Source: CALLCD01 sp039817885
GTDB taxonomy: Bacteria > Pseudomonadota > Alphaproteobacteria > Caulobacterales > Hyphomonadaceae
DNA: 61,572 nucleotides
NCBI GenBank assembly: GCA_039817885.1
Contig: JBCBUY010000010.1
Location: 1-61,572 of the forward strand
Direction of reading: 5' to 3'
Shown: one piece after another, positions 45,910 to 54,959 of the stretch
How positions within the stretch are numbered: the stretch's first letter is position 1
Layout of the letters: the number at the start of each line of letters is the position of its first letter
The notes under the pieces: generated by a model
The model's input: only the letters and a program-made list of their open reading frames with translations
Database searches by the model: none
Told to the model about the DNA's origin: nothing
Position numbers and translations under genes: made by a program

Positions 45910-47122
45910 GTCCGCGCCGTCGCAGCGTTACACCGGCGTCGCAATCGCGCTGCACTGGCTGCTGGCGCTCGCTCTGGGCGGTATGATTGCCATCGGGAAG
46001 AACATGAAGGATGGCGACGGTATCCCGATCGAATGGCTCTATCAGCTCCACAAATCCATTGGCATTACGATTCTCGTATTGGTCATTGCCCGCATCGTCT
46101 GGCGTTATTTGAACCCACCGCCTGCGCTTCCGGCGGGTATGACACCGTGGGAAGAAAAGGCGGCGCACTATGTCCATATTGGCCTCTATGCCTTGATGGT
46201 GCTCCTGCCTTTGTCGGGATGGATCATGGTCTCTATCTCCCCCTTTGCCATCGCCACCGTCCTCTACGGTGTGGTTGGATGGCCCCACTTGCCAGGGCTG
46301 GCCACACTCGCGATCGAGACACGTGAAGCGATCTACCCCGGTATTGAAGAAATTCACGAAATCCTATCTTGGATACTTATCGCCCTGTTCGTGTTTCACG
46401 TCGCCGGGGCCATCAAGCATGAACTCTCCGATGAAGAAGGAGTGGTTAAACGAATGGTCCCACGATTGTTTGGAAAAACATCTGCCCCCAAAGCGCCGGC
46501 GCGCGGTGCGGTTGCAGCCTTTGGCAGCGCTGCAGCCTTCTTTGGTGTTATCGCTGGTGGCCCGGTTATCGCGCAGTCTTTATCCAGTGCGTCGACAGGT
46601 GTGCCCGCTGAGTCGGGCGTGGTCGCGAATTGGCGTGTCGATTACGAGACCTCAGAGATTGCATTTTCCGGCGACTATAATGGCAATCCCTATTCTGGAA
46701 CGTTCTCAGATTGGACGGCAGACATTGCGTTTGATCCAGAGGCTCTGGAAGCGAGCGCCGTTTCAGTTTCTGTACAGACAGATACCGCTTCGACAGGCAC
46801 AACCCTATACGACAGCACGCTCAAGAGCGGTGAATGGTTCGGTGTAAGTGCTTTTCCGGTGGCAACGGTGGCCCTGTCGAACTTCGTTCAGACCGATGCG
46901 GGTTACGAAGCGACTGCTGCGATCACCATCAAAGACCTGACTGTGGACGTTCCTTTTGCTTTCAGTCTGACTATTGACGAGAACACTGCTGAAATGACCG
47001 GCGAGACCGTGCTGTCGCGGACGGCACTTGATCTTGGTCAACAAAGCGACCCCAGCGGTGACTGGGTTGCTGAAGAGGTTTTGGTGACTGTCACCGTGAA
47101 AGCCTCCCGGGCCACGGAATAG
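45893..47122 (+). CDS. Cytochrome b561-YceI fusion protein
   Basis: This protein is about 409 residues from a probable TTG at 45893; TTG at 45875 is also possible, and no ATG lies near. Residues 15-190 are a four-helix b561 domain with heme-ligand histidines in ALHWLLAL, YQLHKSIGI, YVHIGLYAL and FHVAGAIKHEL. After a membrane linker (AAFGSAAAFFGVIAGG) residues 240-405 form a YceI domain. This couples an electron-transfer b561 to a lipid-binding YceI, and the two single YceI genes precede it. The likely job is membrane quinone-linked redox chemistry. Confidence 0.85.
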   Translation: MNPSAESAPSQRYTGVAIALHWLLALALGGMIAIGKNMKDGDGIPIEWLYQLHKSIGITILVLVIARIVWRYLNPPPALPAGMTPWEEKAAHYVHIGLYALMVLLPLSGWIMVSISPFAIATVLYGVVGWPHLPGLATLAIETREAIYPGIEEIHEILSWILIALFVFHVAGAIKHELSDEEGVVKRMVPRLFGKTSAPKAPARGAVAAFGSAAAFFGVIAGGPVIAQSLSSASTGVPAESGVVANWRVDYETSEIAFSGDYNGNPYSGTFSDWTADIAFDPEALEASAVSVSVQTDTASTGTTLYDSTLKSGEWFGVSAFPVATVALSNFVQTDAGYEATAAITIKDLTVDVPFAFSLTIDENTAEMTGETVLSRTALDLGQQSDPSGDWVAEEVLVTVTVKASRATE

Positions 47123-47140
47123 GCGTGTTAAGCGCAGCGT

Positions 47141-48061
47141 ATGACCGCACCTATTGTTCCACCATCAGACGCTTCTATCGCTCGCGCTGCAGACATTCTC
47201 CAGTCTGGTGGGTTGGTCGCAATGCCGACAGAAACAGTGTACGGCTTAGCTTGTGATGCAGCTAACCCGAAAGCTGTGGCGTGCCTTTACGCTGCCAAAG
47301 GTCGGCCGAGCTTCAATCCGCTCATCGCTCATGTTTTGGATCTGGACGCCGCCCAACGCGAAGGTCATTTCTCGGAAACTGCGCAGTCTCTTGCCGCCAA
47401 ATACTGGCCAGGACCGCTCACCCTGGTCGTACCCGTCGCGGCGAGCCATACGGTATGCGACCTTGCGCGCGCCGGTCTGGATACGATCGCACTTCGGTCG
47501 CCGAAACACCCCGTTGCAAGGACGCTGCTCTCGCATTTTGGCGGGCCCATAGTTGCGCCATCGGCCAATCCATCAGGTCAGATCAGTCCAACGCACCCGG
47601 AACATGTCCTAAAGGATATGGGCGACAAGGTGGACCTGATCCTGGATGGCGGTCCATGCGAGATAGGTATCGAGTCGACTATTCTCTCCTGCTTACTGGA
47701 AGAAGACCCCACGCTTCTCAGAGCCGGCAGCATAGACGCGGGCGCCCCCCCCATTGGTGAGACGAGCGAGACGACCCCGATCGCACCCGGTCAGCTGTCG
47801 CGGCACTATGCGCCGAAGGCGAGTCTGCGATTGAACGTGACCGAACCGAATGAGGGCGAAGCTCATCTCGGATTTGGTTCCATCAACGGATCGATAAATC
47901 TATCATCGAATAGCGATTTGGAGGAAGCGGCGGCCAATCTGTTTGCGATGCTTAGATCCCTCGACACCACGCACCGCCGCATCGCCGTGGCCCCCATTCC
48001 GCATACGGGAATTGGAATGGCCATCAATGACAGACTCGCCCGAGCGGCAAAACGCGACTAG
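47141..48061 (+). CDS. Threonylcarbamoyl-AMP synthase (Sua5/YwlC)
   Basis: This is a 306-residue enzyme of the Sua5 type, longer than TsaC. Residues 1-200 form the TsaC domain with MPTETVYGLACDA, KGRPSFNPL and PSANPSGQISPT; the C-terminal Sua5 domain follows (APGQLSRHYAPKASLRL). It makes threonylcarbamoyl-AMP for the tRNA t6A37 modification. It ends within the first codons of the downstream FAD enzyme. Confidence 0.92.
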   Translation: MTAPIVPPSDASIARAADILQSGGLVAMPTETVYGLACDAANPKAVACLYAAKGRPSFNPLIAHVLDLDAAQREGHFSETAQSLAAKYWPGPLTLVVPVAASHTVCDLARAGLDTIALRSPKHPVARTLLSHFGGPIVAPSANPSGQISPTHPEHVLKDMGDKVDLILDGGPCEIGIESTILSCLLEEDPTLLRAGSIDAGAPPIGETSETTPIAPGQLSRHYAPKASLRLNVTEPNEGEAHLGFGSINGSINLSSNSDLEEAAANLFAMLRSLDTTHRRIAVAPIPHTGIGMAINDRLARAAKRD

Positions 48062-49490
48062 ATTTGATGACATGTATACCGCGCCGTCATCAAAGTTTTT
48101 GATCGCTGCCAAAGATCTGCTTGGCCCGTCAGGGTGGAGTGATGATCAGGATGTTTTGGCCGAGGTTTCAAAACCTTGGCGTAAGGGTGAGGCCGGCTAC
48201 ACGCCCTTTCTCGCCCGACCCGCCAGCACGGAGGAAACCGCGGCGCTAGTGACCCTGTGCGCCGATCACCAGGTGGCGATAACGCCTCAGGGGGGGAATA
48301 CGGGTCTTGTCGATGGCGGCATTCCCCACGGCGAAATCTGTGTATCGATGACGCGAATGCACGAGGTTCGCGCCATTGATACCTTGAACAACTCACTCGT
48401 GATCGAGGCGGGTGCACCGCTCGTAACCGCACAGGATGCGGCTGCTCGCGCTGATCGGCTGTTCCCCTTGTCTCTCGGCTCGGAAGGCACGGCAACGATT
48501 GGCGGTTTGATTTCTACGAATGCTGGCGGGGTCGCTGTCCTTCGCTATGGTATGATGCGGGATCTTATTTTGGGACTCGAAGTGGTCCTGCCATCAGGCC
48601 AGATCTGGGACGGTCTATCCGGTCTTCGAAAGAACAATACCGGCTATGACTTGAAACACCTATTTGCAGGAGCTGAAGGAACACTGGGGCTGATAACCGC
48701 CGCGACGCTGAAACTGTTTCCTGCCGTACAAACGGCGACCGCTTGGATCACGTGCAAGAGTGCGGCTCAGGTCACAGAGCTCTTGGCCTGCGTCCGTTCA
48801 AGCGCGGGAGATACGGTGACAAGTTTCGAAATTATTCCAGAAAATGCCGTTGCCATGGTGTGTGGCGAGGAAGACGATATTCGAGACCCGATACCGAGCA
48901 AGTTGCCGTGGCGGGTCCTCGCCGAGGTGTCGACGAGCGATGCGTCAGATTCCCGAGAGCGGCTGGAAAAGGCATTGTCTACGGCGCTGGAGGCAGAGCT
49001 TGCCGAGGATGTTCTGATCGCCGTGAATGACACACAGGCCGCAGGCTTTTGGAGAATCCGAGAAACAATCCCGCTTGTAAAGCGTGCCTACACCCACGCG
49101 ATCGCCCATGACGTATCAGTGCCCGTTTCTGCTATTCCAGCCTTTTTGGATTCATGCGAGCGAGCCGTCCGCGATGTTTTCCCTGAGGTTGAAATTGTCG
49201 CCTTTGGTCATGTTGGTGATGGCAATCTGCACTACTCGGCTTGTGAACCTCTGGGCGCGGATCGGCCTGCTCTGTTTGATCATGCCGAACCGATCACAAA
49301 TGCGGTGCACCGAACGGCTCTGGAATTCGGCGGCTCTATCTCCGCCGAACATGGCGTCGGTCGGTTGAAACGTGACGAACTCGTGGCCTTGCGTTCTCCG
49401 GCGGCGACAGAAACCATGATGGCCATCAAGTCCGCACTCGATCCTCTTGGGATCATGAATCCTGGCCGAGTCGTCCCTCAAGGCGAATAA
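48027..49490 (+). CDS. FAD-linked 2-hydroxyacid dehydrogenase (GlcD/D-2HGDH-like)
   Basis: This 487-residue flavoprotein has an FAD_binding_4 domain with PQGGNTGLVDGG and LGSEGTATIGG, and a C-terminal FAD-oxidase domain with AFGHVGDGNLHYS and SAEHGVGRLKRDEL. It oxidises a D-2-hydroxyacid such as D-lactate, glycolate or D-2-hydroxyglutarate. The ATG at 48027 overlaps the Sua5 gene by 35 bases; ATG at 48072 would remove the overlap. Confidence 0.88.
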   Translation: MTDSPERQNATRFDDMYTAPSSKFLIAAKDLLGPSGWSDDQDVLAEVSKPWRKGEAGYTPFLARPASTEETAALVTLCADHQVAITPQGGNTGLVDGGIPHGEICVSMTRMHEVRAIDTLNNSLVIEAGAPLVTAQDAAARADRLFPLSLGSEGTATIGGLISTNAGGVAVLRYGMMRDLILGLEVVLPSGQIWDGLSGLRKNNTGYDLKHLFAGAEGTLGLITAATLKLFPAVQTATAWITCKSAAQVTELLACVRSSAGDTVTSFEIIPENAVAMVCGEEDDIRDPIPSKLPWRVLAEVSTSDASDSRERLEKALSTALEAELAEDVLIAVNDTQAAGFWRIRETIPLVKRAYTHAIAHDVSVPVSAIPAFLDSCERAVRDVFPEVEIVAFGHVGDGNLHYSACEPLGADRPALFDHAEPITNAVHRTALEFGGSISAEHGVGRLKRDELVALRSPAATETMMAIKSALDPLGIMNPGRVVPQGE

Positions 49491-49552
49491 ATCCACTCGC
49501 CTTACGCGATTGGCTGCTTTTCCTTCCTGCTTAAGCGTCCCATTATGGAGAA

Positions 49553-50137
49553 ATGTCCGATATTGATTCTTTCGAAGCCTTGCAAAGAGCGCAATCCACG
49601 CGGGAGCAGATCTTAAACGCGGCGATGCTCTGCATCATCAGGCTTGGCCCGGCGCGGACGAATATTTCGAGCATTGCGACACAGGCGGGACTCAGTCGGC
49701 CCACGGTCTATGCCCATTTCGAGAACCTTGATGAACTTGTTCTGGAGGCCATTCAAAAAGGAACCAGCCTGCTGTGCGCATCCATCGCAAATTCTGCGCA
49801 AAACCATAACACGCAAGAAGAGCGCATCATCGCCGCCTTCGATCACACGCTGCAACTCGCTGGAAAAGTGAACGTGCTGCGAACGCCAATGTCGTTCGCA
49901 ATCGCCGAGAATGGTCGAGATGTCATTCCGTCAGAGGGCATCGAGGCAGCCAAGCGCGTGCTTGCAGATCTGCTGGATGACACGCCGGACTCCGAGGAAG
50001 CGGCCAATGAACAGGCGGAAACCGCCGTTCGTTTTTTCTTATCCCTTGCCGCGTTCCGCCGACCTGAAGGCACCGAGGACGATCTTGCCGGATACATCAA
50101 GCGCGTCGTGCTTCCTGCGCTCGGTCTGAGGTCTTAA
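49553..50137 (+). CDS. TetR family transcriptional regulator
   Basis: This 194-residue protein has a TetR helix-turn-helix at about 15-60 (REQILNAAMLCIIRLG, then SIATQAGLSRPTVYAHFENLDELVLEA). The C-terminal ligand domain is helical and not diagnostic. It is 62 bases after the FAD dehydrogenase and may control that gene. It overlaps the convergent GGDEF-EAL gene by four bases. Confidence 0.86.
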   Translation: MSDIDSFEALQRAQSTREQILNAAMLCIIRLGPARTNISSIATQAGLSRPTVYAHFENLDELVLEAIQKGTSLLCASIANSAQNHNTQEERIIAAFDHTLQLAGKVNVLRTPMSFAIAENGRDVIPSEGIEAAKRVLADLLDDTPDSEEAANEQAETAVRFFLSLAAFRRPEGTEDDLAGYIKRVVLPALGLRS

Positions 50138-52572
50138 CCGCGCGACCTTAGTCTGGTGATCTTGCCGACAAGGCTGTCGGCGTCTTCGGTCAGCGCCGTC
50201 TCCTGATGAAGCGCAACTTGCGACACAGAAGCCACAGCGTCGTGCGACATTGCTTGCGTCTCCGGCTTCACATCGACGAAGAAGGTGAGACTTTCGAGCG
50301 GCTGAGCGCGACTGATGAAGTAACCCTGCAGTTCATCACATCCATGCTCTTGTAAGAATTTGCACTGAAATTCCGTTTCTACACCTTCGGCTGTGCACCG
50401 CAGACCAAGAGACTTTGCAAGACCGAGCGTTGCGACAGTGATGGCGCGGCTGTCCTCGCTGGATTCCATATCGCTGATGAAGCTCTTGTCGATTTTGATC
50501 TTGTCGAATGGGAATTTGCGCAAATAGCTCAAGGAGGAAAACCCGGTGCCAAAATCGTCAAGCGAAATCCGAACACCCAGTTGTTTGAGCTGATGCAGCC
50601 GATCAAGGGTAAAGTCGGTATCGGTCATCAAAACGGACTCGGTGATTTCCAGGTCGAGCCGAGACGGGTCCAGCTGGTTGGTTGCAAGTGCGTTGACAAT
50701 GGTTGGGAACAAATTTGCGCTGTGTATTTGCAGCGGGGAGATATTCACGGCGACGCGAATATCGTCGGGAAGCCGGCGCGCCTGCTCCAGTGCGGCTCGG
50801 ATGACCCAGTCGCCGAGGCGTGTGATTAAACCGCTGTCCTCAGCCGTCTCGATGAAATTCCCGGGATAGATCAGTCCCTTTGTCGGGTGAGCCCACCGAA
50901 GCAGCGCTTCGCAGCCAACCATTTTTCGGGACTTCGCATCGATCTGAGGCTGGAAGTAGACGAGCAACTCATTGTTTTCCAGAGCGCGCTGGAGATCTTC
51001 TTCCACTTCGCGGCGGCGACGCGCTTTCGCCTCCAGGTCCGGGGTAAAAATCGACCACCCTCCACGGCCATCGCTCTTCGCCTTGTAAAGTGCAAGATCG
51101 GCATGCTGAAGCAGCGTTTGGGCGTCTGGCGTAAATGCATCCAGCAATCTTACGCCAATAGAGGCGCTGCAGCGGGCTGATGATCCAAGGAGGATATAGG
51201 GCTCTGCCAGCTTCTCTGCCAATGTCCTTACGAAAGCTTCGATATGAGCCGAGCCACCCTTGCGCTCGATACATACGGCGAACTCATCGCCGCCCAGTCG
51301 CGCGATCGTATCCTCTTGCTCACACGCTTCTGTCAAACGGTCAGCCACCATTTTCAGAAGCTCGTCGCCAGCCGGGTGCCCAAGGGTATCGTTCACCCAT
51401 TTGAAATTATCGAGGTCGAGCCAAAGGAGTGCCCGCTGGCGTCCCATGACTGGACGTCGCCGGACGATCCGCTCAAGCGTTTCGAGCAGCGTCACCCGGT
51501 TCGGCAAGCCTGTGAGCGCGTCATAATGAGCGAGGTGCGCAATGCGGTCCTCGGTCTCTTTGGACGCTGTGACATCGGAGGCGACGCCCCTGAAGCCGGC
51601 AAAAAAGCCGCCTTCAAAGACCGGCTTGCCTGTCAGCCGCCACCAACTTTTCCCCGTCGTGCCCCGTACAGGCATTACCAGATCACGGAATGCCTGACGT
51701 CTCTTAACACTCTGCAGCAACACATCGCGTGCTTCGCAATCTTCGAACAGATCGACCAGTGCGGCCCCTGGCTGCATCATTTCATACTGAGTTTTCTGGC
51801 CCTGCAGTCCCGCAGGAATGCCGGATATGATTGCTTCTTCGTCGGTCTGCCAGAGCCAGTCGGAAGTCGACTCTTCGAAGTCTCTGAGGAGCAAACTGAT
51901 CAGCTGCTCTTGCTCTTTCAATGCCGCTTCATTGATCAGCTGTTCCACATGACGCGCATGGGCCCATTGAACACAGGCAGCCAAGAGACCCGCATATACA
52001 AGGATCAGTACTGACAGAAGATCGTAAATCGGGAGCGGCCCAAGCTGCAAGCCAATGAACAGGCCTGCCAGGACAGGTGTCATAAAGGCGAATGCCGCCG
52101 ACGGTATGCGCGACATTAGAAACGCGCCGGAAAATGCCATTGCCGCGAGAATGATCCCCAGAGCCATGTGGCCGGCGGATCCGGCATAAGGGATCACGAT
52201 GAGCGGCGTAATACCCCAAACAGCACCGGCAATCCCGGCCGCCCGCGTTACTCTGTCAATCGAATTGCGCGAGGCCGATGTCTGTGCCTGGAGCCGTTGA
52301 CTGCGCATGAAGCGCAGCATTGTCAGTCCGCACATGAAACTCAGAACCGTGGCCCACAGAGCAAGAATGCGATCTCCGCCAATGGAGCCAAAGGCAATCA
52401 TGATCACGGTGCCATTTATCAGCTGGGCCAGCATCGTGGCTGGGATCAGATTGTTCACACTTTCCAGCTGTTTGGCGCGAAGATGGCCGGCGAGATCGCC
52501 CATCACCGGCTGAACTTTGAATACGGAAAACAATTCGTCAAACCGCGTCTTCAGGTCCGGAGATCTACTCAT
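50134..52572 (-). CDS. Membrane GGDEF-EAL protein
   Basis: This is an 812-residue cyclic-di-GMP enzyme. An N-terminal multi-helix membrane region (about 30-210) is followed by a PAS-like segment, a GGDEF domain with intact ARLGGDEFAV (near 455), and an EAL domain with EALLRW, DLEITES, DDFGTGFSS, KIDKSF and AEGVET. Both catalytic sites look intact, so it may make and degrade c-di-GMP. ATG at 52572 has a GAGGGA site upstream; the frame to 52617 is open but less likely. Confidence 0.92.
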   Translation of the reverse strand: MSRSPDLKTRFDELFSVFKVQPVMGDLAGHLRAKQLESVNNLIPATMLAQLINGTVIMIAFGSIGGDRILALWATVLSFMCGLTMLRFMRSQRLQAQTSASRNSIDRVTRAAGIAGAVWGITPLIVIPYAGSAGHMALGIILAAMAFSGAFLMSRIPSAAFAFMTPVLAGLFIGLQLGPLPIYDLLSVLILVYAGLLAACVQWAHARHVEQLINEAALKEQEQLISLLLRDFEESTSDWLWQTDEEAIISGIPAGLQGQKTQYEMMQPGAALVDLFEDCEARDVLLQSVKRRQAFRDLVMPVRGTTGKSWWRLTGKPVFEGGFFAGFRGVASDVTASKETEDRIAHLAHYDALTGLPNRVTLLETLERIVRRRPVMGRQRALLWLDLDNFKWVNDTLGHPAGDELLKMVADRLTEACEQEDTIARLGGDEFAVCIERKGGSAHIEAFVRTLAEKLAEPYILLGSSARCSASIGVRLLDAFTPDAQTLLQHADLALYKAKSDGRGGWSIFTPDLEAKARRRREVEEDLQRALENNELLVYFQPQIDAKSRKMVGCEALLRWAHPTKGLIYPGNFIETAEDSGLITRLGDWVIRAALEQARRLPDDIRVAVNISPLQIHSANLFPTIVNALATNQLDPSRLDLEITESVLMTDTDFTLDRLHQLKQLGVRISLDDFGTGFSSLSYLRKFPFDKIKIDKSFISDMESSEDSRAITVATLGLAKSLGLRCTAEGVETEFQCKFLQEHGCDELQGYFISRAQPLESLTFFVDVKPETQAMSHDAVASVSQVALHQETALTEDADSLVGKITRLRSRG

Positions 52573-52799
52573 TGCTTCCCTCGCTGAGGTGCAAAATCCG
52601 CCACGCAGCACCTCCATCGAATCAGGATGTAGCTGACAGGCCTAAAAAAAATGGAAGGTAGGTGTTTGAAATTTTATCGAAATTTCGAATTGATCCGCGG
52701 CTAAGTCTTGCGCAGTCAAAGTGCGACGGAGTAGGTCAGTTTGACAGTGTGAATGACGTCCGCGGGGATGGGACAACGACACTTTAGGAGGCAATATTC

Positions 52800-53993
52800 A
52801 TGGATACCGATACAAACAGCCCTAGTGCTTTGCAGTATCTCGATCGCGCGATGGGGGGGTTACGCGACCTCGGACTGGTTTCGGAACAGGCAGATGGCAC
52901 GGCCCCGATCGTTGCCCTTCTCGACCAGATTTCGGACCTCGCCCCGGATAAGGTTGCGGCGATTGCACGGACGCTCGACCAGGCATCCCACTTCAATGAT
53001 ATTGTTCGCGAAAATGTAGCCGGTATCTCGGTCGGCGAACGGTATGAGGGCATCACGACCGCCTTTAACTCGATCCGAGACGATGCAAAGTCGATGGTTG
53101 ATCAATATGCCGACGGCAAAATCTCGACGATGGAGCGCGTGTCGAATGTCTGGATGAAAATGACCAGAGGCGACATTGCGAGCCGGTTCGGAAAGATCAA
53201 GGACTTGTACTTGGAGGTCCAGGAGGAAACTGCGAACCAGATCGAACGCGAACGGGCAATCCTGGAAGCTTATCTCGACTTCCGCGGTGCGATGAAACAG
53301 TCTGAGGTTCTGGCCCTTGAAGTGCTGAAGACGGGTGAAGAAAAGCTTCAGGCCGCACGACAAATCGTCAATGACGCTGTCGCAACGGTTGAAGGCTTCA
53401 GCGGTGACGACGCCGCTGAACGGGCGCAGCTTGAACTAAAGCGCGACGAAGCCCTGCGCTCACTGCAAACGGAAGAAAAGCGCTACCAGGTGGCCAAGGA
53501 TCTCTCCGACAATATCACGATCGGATACAATACATCAGAAGTGATCATGGCGCGGCTCGTTCAAACGACCAATGCGAAGGAGCGCATCTATGCGCAGTCC
53601 GTCAGCTTCTTCGGGACCAATGAAATTGTTCTGACGGCCCTTACAGCCAGTTTTACGGGCATGCACGGTCTACATGAAAGCACCCAGACCCTTGAAGCGA
53701 TGAAGAAGGGTGTCGACCAGAGCTTGGAGGTTCTTGCGGATATTGGCGGCGATATCCAGGAAGCCGCCACCCGCGCGGGGTATGGCCCAACCGTTTCGGC
53801 CGCCGCTGTGAAAACGCTGGTCGACTCGGTTGTATCGTACCAGGAGCGTAACCAACAGATCATTGAAGAGATGCGTGTTCTATCGACGAAGAATTCAGAA
53901 GACATCCGCGAGGCCGTTGAAGATGGCAAACGTCGTCTGACACGTCTTGTTGAACAAGGGGCGGCTGCGGCCCTCCTGCCGGCGGGCTCGTGA
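52800..53993 (+). CDS. TelA-like helical protein of the DUF6384 operon
   Basis: This 397-residue, all-helical cytoplasmic protein is rich in Gln, Glu, Ala and coiled-coil heptads. Its layout resembles the TelA (toxic-anion resistance) family, including the ERERAILEAYLDFRGAMKQSEVLALE stretch and C-terminal QERNQQIIEEM. No membrane segment and no enzymatic motif are visible. It starts with a strong AGGAGG. The stop overlaps the GTG of the next gene, so the two are coupled. The family call is moderate. Confidence 0.7.
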   Translation: MDTDTNSPSALQYLDRAMGGLRDLGLVSEQADGTAPIVALLDQISDLAPDKVAAIARTLDQASHFNDIVRENVAGISVGERYEGITTAFNSIRDDAKSMVDQYADGKISTMERVSNVWMKMTRGDIASRFGKIKDLYLEVQEETANQIERERAILEAYLDFRGAMKQSEVLALEVLKTGEEKLQAARQIVNDAVATVEGFSGDDAAERAQLELKRDEALRSLQTEEKRYQVAKDLSDNITIGYNTSEVIMARLVQTTNAKERIYAQSVSFFGTNEIVLTALTASFTGMHGLHESTQTLEAMKKGVDQSLEVLADIGGDIQEAATRAGYGPTVSAAAVKTLVDSVVSYQERNQQIIEEMRVLSTKNSEDIREAVEDGKRRLTRLVEQGAAAALLPAGS

Positions 53994-54955
53994 CAGAAAC
54001 ACCAATATCGCAACCTGAATCCAGAACATCCAAACCTGAGGCGCGGACACTTGACGATGTGCTGTTGGCCATGGACGTCGTGGACACTCTTCGTCATCGC
54101 GAGCAGATGGTTGACCGCGAACTTGACGAGGACGGGCGCGAGGCCGAGCTTCTGGAGCGATTGAAGGAGATCTACGCCGCCCAAGGCATTTCGGTTCCGG
54201 ACCGAATTCTGAAAGATGGCGTTTCGGCTCTCAAAGAACGGCGCTTTGCCTATAGTCCTCCCAAGAACTCCATCGCGGTGCGTCTTGCACGGATCTATAT
54301 CGCGCGGGACCGTTGGCTGAAGCCACTCATTCTATCGATTGCCGTTCTGCTCTCGGCATTCGGTGCATATCAGTTCGGGATCGCTGGACCGGAGCGCGCA
54401 AGAATAGAGGCCGCTCGCATTGAGTTGACTGAAACACTCCCCAATCAGTTGAACGCCTTGCGAGCAGAGGTACAAGACCTCTCGACGGACGGTGCCGCCG
54501 ATACCCTCGCCGAGACACTGTATCAGGACGGGCTGGCTGCCTTGGATGATCAGAACATTGCGGATGCCAAGGCCCTTCTTGGCGATTTGGAGCGATTGCG
54601 AGCAGACCTTTCGAGATCGTATGAAGTGCGGGTCCGATACGGCAATGGGGCTCAATCCGGTGTTTTCAGAATCCCCGACGGACAACCCGGACAACGAAAT
54701 TACTATCTGATCGTCGAGGCCGTGGATCCCCGCGGCAACGTTCTCGAGGTTCCTGTATTCGATGAAGAAAATCAGGCTCCCAGACGCGTCAAACAATGGG
54801 GACAACGGGTGTCCGAGGCGGAGTTCAATCGCGTTGCTGCGGATAAGGGTGACGACCAAATTATTCAGAATGATGTGATCGGTGAGAAGCCCGCCGGCCG
54901 TTTGGCACCGATCTATACCGTGGATACGCCGGGCGGCGCGATCGTGGAGTGGTAA
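53990..54955 (+). CDS. DUF6384 family membrane protein
   Basis: This is a 321-residue protein. Its N-terminal region (about 20-95) has the DUF6384 pattern LDDVLLAMDVVDTLRHREQMVDREL and the KDGVSALKERRFAY stretch. One membrane helix follows near 103-125 (LKPLILSIAVLLSAFGAY), then a coiled segment and a C-terminal beta-rich domain (RVRYGNGAQSGVFRIP). It is translated from a GTG overlapping the previous stop. Function unknown; DUF6384 genes usually sit beside TelA-like genes, which fits here. Confidence 0.75.
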   Translation: MTETPISQPESRTSKPEARTLDDVLLAMDVVDTLRHREQMVDRELDEDGREAELLERLKEIYAAQGISVPDRILKDGVSALKERRFAYSPPKNSIAVRLARIYIARDRWLKPLILSIAVLLSAFGAYQFGIAGPERARIEAARIELTETLPNQLNALRAEVQDLSTDGAADTLAETLYQDGLAALDDQNIADAKALLGDLERLRADLSRSYEVRVRYGNGAQSGVFRIPDGQPGQRNYYLIVEAVDPRGNVLEVPVFDEENQAPRRVKQWGQRVSEAEFNRVAADKGDDQIIQNDVIGEKPAGRLAPIYTVDTPGGAIVEW

Positions 54956-54959
54956 TCGG

